From: Ectobius pallidus
Lineage: Eukaryota > Arthropoda > Insecta > Blattodea > Ectobiidae
Length of the DNA stretch: 64,000 nucleotides
Direction of reading: 5' to 3'
Assembly (NCBI GenBank): GCA_964059195.1
Contig: CAXKWD010000005.1
Span: 46,081,825-46,145,824 of the forward strand
Part shown: one piece after another, positions 18,004 to 28,915 of the stretch
Numbering within the stretch: the stretch's first letter is position 1
Layout of the letters: every line of letters starts with the position of its first letter
Program-made: the position numbers and the translations under genes
The notes under the pieces: model-generated
What the model was told of the DNA's origin: nothing
The model's database searches: none
The model's input: only the letters and a program-made list of their open reading frames with translations

Positions 18004-18958
18004 CCCCTCAAATCAAGATCACGGATTTCAGAATTAGGCATACATGAACAACGCGATACAAGAGCGACGGCGTGGGAAAGACATCACGATGGTGAGCCGT
18101 ACCCGGCCTTCGACCTGACCGATCTTGACATTGCACTTGACTCCACAATAACCAAACGAGCAGCAGGACCGGACAACATCAATCCTGAGTTGGTAAAAAA
18201 TGGTGGACCAGAGCTAAAGACAAAACTCTTCCAAATTTTCAATGCCTGTCTTCGTCTCCGCATGTTCTCCAACTCCTGGAAACATGGCCTGCTTAAACCT
18301 ATCCTGAAATCCCCAGACAAAGACACTACTCAACCCCGTTCATATAGACCTATCTGCCTCCTACCCGTCATTGGAAAAATCCTAGAAAGGCTAATCCTAT
18401 CCCAACTAAACGCCAGCATAGAAATTTCCCTCTCTGTCCAACAATATGGCTTCAGAGTGGCCCGGAGCACCGAGGATGCTATCAGGGAGCTCAAAATCTT
18501 CATCAGATACTCCGAATATAAATATGTACATGGAGTGTTTATTGACATACAAGGGGCCTTTGACAATGTCTGGTGGCCCCAAGTACTTAAAAGACTCAGA
18601 GAAATTCAATGCCCACCCAACATCTACGCGACCATACAGGATTATTTCCGCAACAGGAAGGTAACAGTCAAAGACAACTTCCACAAGAAGACCAAATCAG
18701 TCACCATGGGCTGTCCTCAGGAGTCAGTTCTAGGACCAAAGCTGTGGAACCTTGTCTTCAACGAAGCCCTTCGACAAGTTGACAACATCCAGAACGTCAA
18801 GGCCATCGCATTCGCTGACGACCTGGTACTCCAACCGGAGGCCAACTCTAGGACTGGGCTCGAGCAGAAGGGCAATGAAGCGATGCGAATTTTCTCTGAC
18901 TGGTGCTCAAACGTAAAGCTGAGACTATCCACCGACAAAACCAGAACGTTACTCCTTA
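18004..18958 (+). pseudogene. R1-like reverse transcriptase, N-terminal portion
   Basis: The frame is continuous from a stop at 18001. It reads DLTDLDIALDS, then AAGPDNINPELVK, SYRPICLLPVIGKILERLI and QYGFRVARSTEDA. The catalytic Asp motif is FIDIQGAFDNVWW, followed by TMGCPQESVLGPKLWNLVF and the catalytic FADDLVL. GCPQxSVLGPKLWN is typical of the R1/TRAS-style group. The protein breaks after DKTRTLLL, where the TIR element is inserted. Coding continues after that element at 21884. No stop interrupts this half. Confidence 0.85.
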
Positions 18959-19355
18959 TAGTCCAGTCAAATTATCACAAAAAAAGTAATGTGGATGCAA
19001 AATTTAGGGTAGAGCTAATTTTTTTATATGATGTCTGGGATGGTTTTTAGAGTAATTTCTGACATTTTGCCAACAAAATTTTTTGCCGCCGGAGCCGCCA
19101 TCTTGAAAAAACTTCAAAATTTTCTATTTTATTTCTGTTTTTGCCCATTATCTGCCAAAATACGCACCTGACAAAATATTTTATTATTTATCCTAAAAGT
19201 GAACTAAATTTGACACAGTTTGATATCAAATTGAGTTTTCTACCATGAATAGTTTCGGAAATACAGCTCTCCGAATTTCAGCAACATTTTGCAAAAAATA
19301 AAAAAATCTGAATTTTCAACTAGTTTTTGCTCGCTATCTTCTAAATGACCAAACC
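18959..19355 (+). repeat. Left terminal inverted repeat
   Basis: Pairs with 21494-21880. Shared blocks include TGGATGCAAAATTTAGGGTA, GCCGCCATCTTGAAAAAACT and ACTAGTTTTTGCTCGCTATC. The minus-strand open frame at 19240-19428 lies within or beside this repeat and is not a gene. Confidence 0.9.
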
Positions 19356-19789
19356 TTGAGTAAAATTTCGAAGGATAACTTTTAAAGTAGAGTAAATTTG
19401 CAACAAGTTGAGTATTTAATGTTTTCATACCTATTATAGGTCACCAGATACAGAGGTATCTACAACTCCTCACATTTCAGAAAACTTATCGAAGGTACGA
19501 AAGTCTAGTTTTGCCTAGGATATTCTAAATGGCGTTTATCAGTAAAAAACCTGTGCTGTCTTATAGTTAAGTTTTACATTGTAATTAACAACCAAAACAG
19601 TATTTCCAACAATTTATAATGATAAAAGACTAAAAAAACAATGTAAAAAGAAAATAAGAAAGGTTGGTGTAGGTACAGCATTTTGATTTGGAGAGAACGG
19701 CGTTTTATTTTAGAAGAACACTTTTGCAGTGTCCTCTGAAAAAAATTACTTCCTATAGCATATACAGTTGTCCCAAAATGGAAACATGT

Positions 19790-20902
19790 TATCGGAGGAA
19801 TGGCGCTAAGAGGCTCTTTGTCACTGCTCCGCATACCGTTCTCTCCGGATACATCTGTTTTTATGTGTTTGTACCAGGCAACCTTAGGCATTTTGAAATA
19901 TTTGCAGACAAATTATGACTCAAAGGTTTCAGTTATCTTCGATGGTTATCCTTCTGACGCTAATCAAACAAGCACAAAGAATTGTGAGACTCCGACGGGC
20001 TACGAGTCCATCTCCTGATGTCGTCTTTGATAGAACTACTGTTTTGAAAAGTTCACAAGAAACTTTTCTCACCAATGAAAACAACAAGAGGCGCTTCGTA
20101 GAATTGGCAAAAGCTGGAATAGGCTGTTAAAGATGCAGATGTCTTGATTGTTAGCACTGCCTTCTCAAAAGCATCTCAATACGACACTGTCTTTGTAGTT
20201 GGGGAGGACATAGACCTTCTTATTTCCTCACTACATTACCATCCCCTCATATAAAGAATACATATATCCAAAAGTACGGAAGAAGCAAAGCTGCAGACAT
20301 CTTCTAATCAAGGCAGTCATTTCGCCACAGCTTCTCCAACATGCTGCTGTTAATCCATGCTTTCAGTGGTTGTGACACAACATCTGCAGTTTTTGGCCAC
20401 GGGAAAACCCACTTCTGTTCGCCGATTTCGAAACATCCTGAACTAGAAGAGGAGGCTAATGTAATTCTGAACCCTCAAGCTACATCAGGAGAAGTGGCTG
20501 AAGTGGGCCAACATTTTTTGGGTCACTTATGTGGAGGAGACCCTGCTACACAAACACTTGACGAACTTCGGCACGGAATATTTGTAAAAGCTGCAGGAAG
20601 AATGAAATTTAACTTAGCGAACTTGCCCCCAACCAGTGATGCGGCTCAACTTCATGCCATGCGAACATACCACCAAGTTCAGGCATGGCTCAGTGAATAC
20701 AAAGACCCTTTGAAGTGGGGCTGGGTGAACACACCAAGAGGCCTCTTTCCCCTTAAAGCCAAGAAGTAACCAGCTCCAGAATCAATTCTGAAAAGTATTT
20801 CCTGTACCTGCAAGAAGGGGTGTTTAAACGCTTGTGGGTGTCGTAAAGCTGGATTAAAGTGCACAACGATATGCAAACATTGCAATGGGCAGTCGTGTGA
20901 CT
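19790..20902 (+). pseudogene. Decayed PIN/XPG-like protein with CXC-type cysteine tail
   Basis: Pieces in different frames line up with a protein type widespread in invertebrate genomes. The first is VIFDGYPSDANQTSTKN (about 19,930-19,990). Then come TFLTNENNKRRFVELAKAGIG and an acidic strand VVGEDIDLLISSL, which look like a PIN/XPG-fold nuclease region. The longest open piece (20341-20769) begins MLLLIHAFSGCDTTSAVFGHG and ends with YKDPLKWGWVNTPRG. A TAA at 20767-20769 interrupts it. The same frame then encodes nine Cys in the order C-x-C-x3-C-x3-C-x-C-x6-C-x3-C-x2-C-x4-C, ending at 20902. Stops and frame changes make it inactive. Its place inside long inverted repeats suggests it is, or derives from, the transposase. 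The reaction is not known to me. Confidence 0.7.
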
Positions 20903-21080
20903 AATAGTCCTGTCCTCCGACAGTGAGGACACTCCTGATGAGCCAATTAATTCGTTTTTGGATGAAGACGCTGAAGAGTACTTTATCAACACTGGCTAGA
21001 TTGTGAACATCATGGACGAAATAGCAGACGTCAACTGCCCAAGTCCCTCTAAGTGCCGAAGACTATGAACAAACAAGTTA

Positions 21081-21440
21081 TTCAATGCAATGTTTCAACA
21101 GAACTCCAGCTAAATAAAATCTTTTTGTATATAAATGAATGTTCTGTGCCGTTATTGCTTCTAGCTTGTACGCACATGCATTTATTCAATCGTTGCTGTA
21201 TATATATTTATAAACCTCTGTATTTTGTGACCTGAAAGAGGTAGGATAAGTTTAAAGTACTCAGTGCAATGTTTCACCAGAACTCTAGCTAAATAAAATC
21301 TTTTTGTATAAAAATGAATGTTTTGTGCCGTTATTGCTCCTAACTTGTACGCACATGCATTTATTCAATCGTTGCTGTATATATATTTTTAAACCTCTGT
21401 ATTTTGTGACCTGAAAGAGGTAGGATAAGTTTAAAGTACT
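21081..21440 (+). repeat. 179-bp tandem duplication inside the TIR element
   Basis: Two copies, offset by 179 bases, share TAAATAAAATCTTTTTGTAT, GCACATGCATTTATTCAATC and GACCTGAAAGAGGTAGGATA. The copies differ at only a few positions. It lies between the gene and the right inverted repeat. Confidence 0.9.
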
Positions 21441-21493
21441 CGACAAGTTTCAAATTACCTCTAGTTTAAGTTTCCATATGGAGTTTTACTATA

Positions 21494-21880
21494 GGTTTGG
21501 ACATTTAGAAGATAGCGAGCAAAAACTAGTTGAAAATTCAGATTTTTTTATTTTTTGCAAAATGTTGCTGAAATTCGGAGAGCTGTATTTCCGAAACTTT
21601 TCATGGTAGAAAGCTCACTTTGATCTCAAACTGTAGAAAATTTAGTCTACTTTGGGATGGGTAATAAAACATTTTTGTCAGGTGCGTATTTTGGCAGATA
21701 ATGGGCAAACACAGAAATAAAATAGAAAATTTTGAAGTTTTTTCAAGATGGCGGCTCCGGCGGCAAAAAATTTTGTTGGCAAAATGTCAGAAATTACTCT
21801 CAAAACCATCCCAGACATCATATAAAAACATTAGCTCTACCCTAAATTTTGCATCCACTTTTGACAATTCGATTGGACTA
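21494..21880 (-). repeat. Right terminal inverted repeat
   Basis: Inverted match of 18959-19355, as described for the left repeat. The outermost bases GGACTA pair with TAGTCC at the left end. Confidence 0.9.
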
Positions 21881-21883
21881 TTA

Positions 21884-22832
21884 AGGCTTCCTAGATCCTG
21901 AGCGACCACCACGCATCTTCGCTGACGGTACGAGACTGAGAAACGTCCAACAGCTAAGATACCTGGGAGTGGAGCTCCAGGCGGGGAACAAAATGGACAA
22001 ACAGGTAGACAAGGCTTGTGCCTCGGCTGTCACCCTGTTCCAGGCTCTGGGAAGGCTATCGGGTCAAAACTGGGGCTACCGATACACCAACTACAGGATC
22101 CTCTACCACGCCGTCTTTGTGCCTGTCTTAACGTACGCGGCCAAGGGATGGGCACCTTATATCAACGCCAGGCACAAAAAGAAGATCCTGTCCGCACAAC
22201 GCCAGGCACTATTGTGAGTCACCAGAGCATACTCCACCGTCTCTACAGACGCCCTTATCACCATCGCAGGGGTAGTGCCAGCAGATCTGCTGCTAGACGA
22301 AAGGGTCGTGGCTTACGACCTAAAGAAAGGTCTGCCTACACAAATAGGCCAGCTCCAGGTAACAGAAGCTACCTATAGAGACAGAACAAGCTCCCAGCTC
22401 AAAAACCTCCTCAGATGGCAAACCAGCAGCCGGTGGGAGCGCCGATGGCAGACCACTCCCAATGGGCTCCTCACAAAGAGCTTCTTCCCCAGCGTCAGGA
22501 CGAGGATCCAGCAGAAGTGGATAACCCCAGACTTCGCGACTGCGCAGCTCTACACGGGCCATGGCCTCTTCCTGGCAAATTTGGCCAGGTTCAACCTGGC
22601 CGACGACAGTCTGTGTTGCTGCGAAGACTGTGAGGGGGACACAGCCTACCACGCGCTGTACACCTGCCCACGCCATAGAGAAGCCAGGTGCGAGCTGAGA
22701 CGCATCGCCACGGCGGAAGGAGTACAATGGGCGCCGGAGCTGAGCTACTGTACCGGTAGAACGACCCACGAGGCCTTCAAGACCTTTGCTCGACGTGTCA
22801 TCGAAGAGAGAAGAAATTCAGAAGAAGACTAA
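21884..22832 (+). pseudogene. R1-like LINE protein, C-terminal portion
   Basis: Resumes the LINE protein interrupted at 18958, with RPPRIFADGTRLRNVQQLRY, LGVELQAGNKMDKQV and VFVPVLTYAAKGWAPY, the thumb and connection region. A TGA near 22215 interrupts it, and reading then continues in a shifted frame through DLLLDERVVAYDLKKG. The C-terminal CCHC-like zinc motif is CCCEDCEGDTAYHALYTCPRH. The end EERRNSEED at 22832 is a plausible natural terminus. The two lesions plus the inserted element show the copy is dead. Confidence 0.8.
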
Positions 22833-22950
22833 CTCTGATTCCATTGAACATAAACATTTTGTTGTCTTCTCTTTAACTCTCTCACAATTTCACTATTTTG
22901 TATATATTAATTATGTATAAGACTTTGACTTCCTGATTGCCATGTGTTAA

Positions 22951-23320
22951 TGTGTTGTAAACATTCACCCTTCAGCAATTCATCATTCACCTCATTATCC
23001 TCTAAGTATGTACAGACGGATTCCGATTTTTTGTCATTTTAGTGTGTTGTAAACATTCACCCTCCGCTAATTCATCACTCACCTCATCATCATCTTCTAT
23101 ATGTACACTGATTCCTCCCAGTTTATGTAATTCTAATGTGTTGTAAATATTCGCCCTGCATCAACTCATCATTCACCTCATCGTCATCTTCTACATATGT
23201 ACTGAATGTTTCTGATTTATTGCCATTGTACCATGTTGTAAATATTCACCCTTCGCTAATTCATCACTCACATCATCATCATCATCTACATTTATACCGA
23301 AGTCTTGAAACCAAGATAGC
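22951..23320 (+). repeat. ~93-bp tandem repeat in the LINE 3' UTR
   Basis: Four copies begin with TGTGTTGTAAA-like sequence at about 22951, 23043, 23137 and 23232. Each is followed by TTCACCCT and CATCACTCACCTCATCATC-like stretches. Periods are 92-95 bp. Such 3'-UTR repeats are common in R1-like elements. Confidence 0.85.
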
Positions 23321-23432
23321 AAATTGTATGTAAATATTAGTCTATATATTATCTGTATTCTCCCCAGTAGTGTAGCCTCCGGCTGTGGGACTCTGGGTCA
23401 ACTATGGTCAAATAAAAAAATAATAATAATAA

Positions 23433-26400
23433 AAGTAAGAACAATCATGCTCATAGGCAAATGCCGGACTGGCTAATAATCCCCTCACACAGATACACGC
23501 ATTGCTACATACATTAGAAAACATCTCTACACGATATTAAACAAACACAACAAACGACAAGCAATCGACTTCATGGCAAGAAAGTCAAACCCGCGCTAAT
23601 ACACGACACAAGTACACAGCCCAAATATGTCAATTTCACCACACATCCCATCAGGATGTACATAAGGGCACTAATAGGTAAACACATCAAACAAATGGTT
23701 ACCAAAATTTTGTTTGACCGGAGGTGATAAGCTTCATTGCTTGGCACTCCGGGGGTAAGGGAGGGCACACACACACACACACACAAAAAGTAAGAACAAT
23801 CTCCTACCTTTGTCAATGAAGATGTTGAAAATGATTTCAGTCTACTGCCACACATCTTTTAAGAAAGTTTGCATTCACATGCATTAATTCTTCTTGTGAA
23901 ATTGCTGCAATTACTCGTATGTTCTCTTTTAGCTCATCAATTGTACTGTATGCTTGGAAATGCTCTGGACTTTAGTTCGTACCCTTAACTCGGGTATATG
24001 AAGACGTCCAAATTTTATTTGCCATTTAATCACGTGTTTTATTTATATTGGCTCATCTGCGCTAAATTTATAACGGATAGCTTTGGAAGACCTACTATGA
24101 GTCGCTCTTTTCCAAAGTTCGACGACGTATTCGAGGCAACTGCTCGATTATTCGACAGGTTCTGCTGCACTTCAAATCACGTCCATCATTAGTGGCAGTT
24201 TAATTGTTACTCTAGGTGAGCAAGAAGAATTTATTTATCTAAATTGATAAGAAATTGAATTAAATCTAAGTCACTCTAACGTATGTTAAATATTTTTCAT
24301 TGTAATATAGTCGGATAAGCAATTAAAAATCTTTACACTATAACCCTGTTCCTTATTTGTGTCATCTCCATCACCGGTGTGCCAAGCAATTAAGTAATAT
24401 CTTCGGTCTTAATAAAATCTGGTCCCAAGAAAAATATCTTTATCTTAATATCACTTAGCCCTTGTTCTGATGGTGTGTAGATGACGTATGTGGGTTGTGT
24501 TGCTTGTTATCGTGATTCGTTTGAGCCTGTGTTGCTTTTGCAAGTGTGGTGCAGATATTGTCTGGTTGTTAATCTATGTTGTTCATGCATTGTGTGTTGT
24601 TTTCCTATAAAGATGTTTTCAGGGCATGGTGCCACTCCGGCATTCGCCTACGAGTGAAGGAAACCACTGCAAGACCTCACTCTGATGTAAGATTGCCATG
24701 ATTAAATTTCTTTCCCAGCAGCTATCCCTCCTTAAAATTTTTAAATGTTGAAGCGTTAATGGAACTGGATGCCGGCGCCAAAATATAAGGTAGCTCTATT
24801 GTGTTAACTTTTGAAATGTACACAGATCACATTATGTTTAAAAATAGAATATTCATTTTCAGTATAACTTTTGTTTCTTGTCCACCTTATAGTAATACCT
24901 GAGAGTGTGGAAATTGAGTTTCTAGTTACATAAAACTCCAAATAGAATTCTGCATCAGCTGGTTCCAATTACAGTTCCTGAAATTGAAGTAGAATTTATA
25001 ACATAGAAGAAATTAAAAGTGTTAGGAAGTTTCTAAACATATTTTACTGTCATTGCGTTAATTACGCGTATTTTACGTCAAGAAGAAAACTCATAAAAAA
25101 GCTCCAAGTCCCAACCCTACGCAGCGATCATGTTCAGAATGCTAACCTATCATTGATGTTTGGCTAGATGGATTACACATAGAAATTTGTCATTGCCTCT
25201 CAAAATCAATATTCTGTTTTAAGATTGATTGAGGAGCCAGAGATCGGCTTAGATTTGGTTACATAGGTATATAGTTATATAATAGTTGACAGATTTTTAA
25301 AATATGGAATGGTTAATTTTACAGCACTTTAGGTACAAATTACTTGATGTAGCCTATCAGTACTGTGTGTGTGGGTGTCATATTTTTCAGCACATATTGC
25401 ATACTTATTTATTTGTTTTAATGTATAATTACTGTGTCATTAAATGTGTAATTTAATATAAATAATCTAAGTATACAAAATTAAAGTGCTGTAATGGGAC
25501 AAAATTGTGATGCATTTCCATAAAATTAAATTATATATTTTATTTGAACAGAATTTCCGAAATTAAAGATTACTAATTGAACTTCAGACAAAAATTATAA
25601 CATTCATATTATTTCGAACCATTTATTATCAATATTTTATTAAGTTCTAATGGTAGAGTCTCTTTTCAATAGGAAGACATTTTGCCTCCCTTGGCGGATG
25701 TCAAAGGAATATAGAAAGGTTTTCTGAAAATAGGAAAACGTCCTGCCATATCGGAACACCTGTTACAAGCATACTTATATTAACCAACATTTCCCAATAT
25801 ATTTTTATTATTTTCCCTTCTGGTCAAGTGTGAGTCAAACCGACTGACTATTCTGTACTAAATAATTAAACAATTTTTTTTCAGTTAATTCTATGCTATT
25901 GAATAATGCATAAGGATCAAGTGCTTATAACATTTAGCCTGTAGATTCATTCCCAGTCTTGGTAGATTAATAAAGATGGGGTCGAGGTCGCATCTGCCTT
26001 AAGAGGGGGTATCCTTTACTCCCTTCATCCCGCTTGGAATCATGTCTTCGTACCTTCACAAAGGAGATATTCTAATTACATAAGATCAATTTTCATTACC
26101 TTGTGTATTAGTGAACGCACTGGTGGGGTAAAGACTAAGTTTTAGTGGAATAAAGTGTAAAAGCGATGTGTGTGCCTGTGTGTGTGTGTGTGTGTGTGCA
26201 TGTGGTTGGTGTCTAGACGCGAAGAAGCAAATTCACTCTTATTTAGGCTATGTTTCATAAGGAGGAAAATAATATCATAAATAGATATTAAATTCTTTAC
26301 TTTTATAATTTTTAAATTCGTTTTAATTTATTGTATGTACTTTAAAAGTATTTTTGTTTCACAAAATATGCAACTATTTAACCATCACTGAAAACTTGTG

Positions 26401-26438
26401 TTTTTTTCGAATCCTACCTTTCTGTTTAGAAATAAGAC
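23433..26438. other. AT-rich region without recognisable genes
   Basis: Contains a (CA)n tract at 23766-23785 and a (GT)n tract at 26177-26198. Open frames at 23571-23855 and 23998-24192 have no recognisable motif or codon pattern. I see no promoter-gene pair, RNA gene or transposon ends here. Confidence 0.5.
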
Positions 26439-26512
26439 GCTCAAGCCCAGAAAATTACTGGTAAATCAGATGCTTCTATAGAAAGAATACGCTCAAACCT
26501 GACAACTCTGAG
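26439..26512 (+). repeat. Repeat copy left of the second RTE-like element
   Basis: The core TGCTTCTATAGAAAGAATAC followed by GCTCAAACCTG resembles 28848-28915 on the other side of the retrotransposon, in the same orientation. Identity is imperfect, with a small gap. Confidence 0.5.
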
Positions 26513-26711
26513 CGACTCGTTCCTGTAATCCCTATGGTTAGGGCCTCCAAGTGGAGGTTTCATTACCTATACTAATTTTGTTACGCTTATTTTCCGAGAG
26601 AGGGCATAGGGACAGGTGGTAAGCCCATTGCCTCTCAACCCCCTCCGGAAACTAAGGTATTACTTGGACTTGAAAGGGCCGAGGGTCTAATTTAGGCTTG
26701 GAGTTCTTTTA
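26513..26711. other. Unassigned spacer
   Basis: GC-moderate sequence with no open frame or motif recognised. It lies between the repeat copy and the retrotransposon tail. Confidence 0.4.
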
Positions 26712-28824
26712 TAAATAAATAAATAAAATAAGCCTATCGTGTCCCATGTAGGGCAAAGGCCTCCTAAGAAGGGTTTAGCTCCTCTTATCTAGCACAGCGA
26801 GCTACTCCGCGCTAGTGAAGTTGTTCGTGATTTTGAGTGTCATGTACACTTGAACTTTAACACTTGGTCTTGAGCACTTAGTCTTGCGTATTGTTCAGGG
26901 TTTTCCCCAGTTCTTTCCACTCGTTTCTTCTTTTGGCTACCCTGGTCCATTGTTGGCCCACTTTATCCTTGAAAAGTTCCTCCCATCTCCTTTTTGGTCT
27001 TCCGCGCAGCCTTCTTCCTTGTCTGGGGTCCCATATGGTACTCCTGTATGTCCATCTATCGTCCACCAACCTTGAAACATGGCCACCCCATCTCCATTTA
27101 GTGCTTTCTGCTACGTGAGCGATATCTGTCGTTTTTGCTGACTGGATTAGTGTAGTATTGGGGATTCTGTCCCTCAATGTGATGCCTAGGACTTTTCTTA
27201 ACATTTTCCTCTGGCATACCTGTAGTAATTTTTTCTGTGTCGATGTCAGCGCCCATGTTTGACAGCCATAGAGTATCACCGGGTAGATGCAGGATTGTAG
27301 AGCTTCTATTCTTAGTGTCCTGCTGAGTTTGTTATCCATAAGCACAAATTTGAGGGACCAGAACGCTCTCCATGCCTGTGTGATTCGTCTGTGTACTTCC
27401 CTGTCCATGCCGTTATCAAAGGATATTATTTGGCCTAGGTATATGTATTCATTTACATATGGTATTTGCGTTCCCTCGATTGTGATCGGAGTTTGGGGGC
27501 CATTAGTCATCACTTTGGTTTTAGTCATGTTCATGGAGAGGCCCACTGATTTACTTCTTACGTTTAGTTCCTGAAGCATTGATTGCAATTCTTTTGGTGA
27601 TTTCCCGAATATAACTACATCGTCTGCGAATCGCAGGTTAATCAGTCTTTTTCCGTCCAGGTTCATACCATACCTCGCGTTCCATCTGATATTTCTGAAA
27701 ACATCCTCTAAGACACTTGTAAAAATCTTGGGGGATATTGGGTCCCCTTGTCTTACTCCCTTTTCTAGTTTAAACGTTTGTCCTTCCTCTTCTGTCTTCA
27801 CTTTAGCCATACTTTGATTGTATATATTGTATAAGATCCGTATATATTTTGCTTCTATCCCCTGTGAGTAAAGTGCTTTGAGTATGCTAATGTGTTCTAC
27901 GGAGTCAAAGGCTTTGCTATAGTCCACAAATCCAAGGTATACTGTCATGTTGAATTCATTGTATTTCTCAACTATTTGGGTTATCGTCTGTATGTGGTCC
28001 GCCGTGCTGTATTTATTGCGGAAACCTGCCTGTTCGGATGGCTGATTCTCGTCGCCTCTTCGTCAGAATTTTGGTGAAAAGCTTGTAGATATTAGACATC
28101 AGGCTTATGGGTCGGTAATTATTTATGTCATCTTTCGTACCTTTCTTATGTAATAGTATGATTGTGTTGGTTTTCCAGTGTTCTGGTATCTCTTCCGTTT
28201 CTAGTATTTTGTTGAAGACTGTGGATATTAATGGGATCAGTTGGTTTGCTCCTATTTTAATTAGTTCGTTTTGTATCCCGTCTTCGCCCGGCGATTTGCC
28301 GTTCTTCAGTTCATTGATTGCAGTTCTGATCTCACTGTGTAATATTTTGGGGATGAAGGTATCGTTGTAGTGTTTCGTTATGTGATTGTATCTTAGGTCT
28401 TTTGTGGATTTGTCTATGGAGCTCTCGTAGAGTGATCTATAAAAGTCTGTTGCTGCGTTGATTATCTCTCGTCTTGTGGTTAAGTTGTGGCCCGCCTGCT
28501 TGGTGCTTAGTATCCACTGTTTTCCCTTCTGCAGATTTCTCCTTGCTTTCCTGACTGATCTTGTCTCCTCTAATGTTTGTCTAGTTAGTTCTGAGCGATA
28601 TAGTCTTGCATCTTTTCTAATTTCTCTCTTTACTTCTTTATCTAGTTCTGCATATTCCTGTTTGGTGGCTTCAGATTTGTCTCTGTTTCGTTGTAGTCTT
28701 GCTCTGAGTTCAATTAGTTGTAGGGTGTATTGAGATAGTTTCGTTTTGTGCGACCTTGGTTCTGTTTGCCTTTCGGAAGTCGTGCTTGCCTCCTTCAGTG
28801 TTTGCTCTAATATGTTATATTGTT
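26712..28824 (-). mobile_element. Second RTE-like non-LTR retrotransposon, 5'-truncated
   Basis: In the sense (minus) direction it starts inside the linker before the reverse transcriptase near 28,824 and ends with a complete C-terminus at 26878. A ~150-bp 3' UTR follows, containing GGGCAAAGGCCTCC in + orientation, then a (TTTA)n tail at 26711-26730. The endonuclease is absent, consistent with 5' truncation during target-primed reverse transcription. Confidence 0.85.
26878..28810 (-). pseudogene. Reverse transcriptase of the second RTE-like element
   Basis: The longest piece (27948-26878) holds the catalytic Asp motif VDYSKAFDSVEH, GVRQGDPISPKIFT and FADDVVIF. A C-terminal CxxC-free region ends RGRPKRRWEELFKD and WKELGKTLNNTQD. 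Upstream, in other frames, KSPGEDGIQNEL and NNYRPISLMSNIYKLF can be read between about 28,360 and 28,080. A frame change lies near 28,030-28,075. The protein style matches the elements at 14-17 kb and 53-56 kb, but the sequences differ enough to be separate families or old copies. Confidence 0.82.
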
Positions 28825-28847
28825 AATCCATCGACCGCGGCCGGGAT

Positions 28848-28915
28848 GCTCAAACCTAGAAAGTGCAAGTACAAGTGCTTCTGTAGAAGGAATGCGCTAA
28901 AACTTGCGATATTTC
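28848..28915 (+). repeat. Repeat copy right of the second RTE-like element
   Basis: The core TGCTTCTGTAGAAGGAATGC then GCTAAAACTTG matches the copy at 26439-26512. The two copies bracket the retrotransposon. Confidence 0.5.

Larger units (their letters stand above)
18959..21880. mobile_element. 2,922-bp DNA transposon with ~390-bp terminal inverted repeats
   Basis: The left end begins TAGTCCAGTCAAATTATC and the right end finishes GAATTGGACTA-like as GATTGGACTA. The outer 390-397 bp on each side (18959-19355 and 21494-21880) are inverted copies with scattered differences, including a small insertion near 18983 on the left. The three bases TTA occur just outside both ends (18956-18958 and 21881-21883), consistent with a target duplication. 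The host site is the coding region of an R1-like LINE, whose protein resumes immediately after, confirming the boundaries. Inside is a decayed gene with a CXC-like tail and a 179-bp tandem duplication. The superfamily is not certain. A 3-bp duplication fits Academ or PIF/Harbinger. Confidence 0.88.
18004..23432 (+). mobile_element. R1-like non-LTR retrotransposon split by a TIR element
   Basis: The left part (18004-18958) carries the reverse transcriptase and the right part (21884-22832) the C-terminal region. Between them sits a 2,922-bp inserted element with a TTA duplication. The LINE's 3' UTR runs to about 23,432 and includes a ~93-bp tandem repeat. It ends in a run of AATAATAATAAT-like sequence after GACTCTGGGTCAACTATGG. 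The 5' end (ORF1 and endonuclease) is missing, so the copy is 5'-truncated. Confidence 0.85.

Noticed and set aside
19240..19428. Minus-strand open frame
   Set aside because: It overlaps the terminal inverted repeat, and the mirrored sequence at the right end does not keep the frame.
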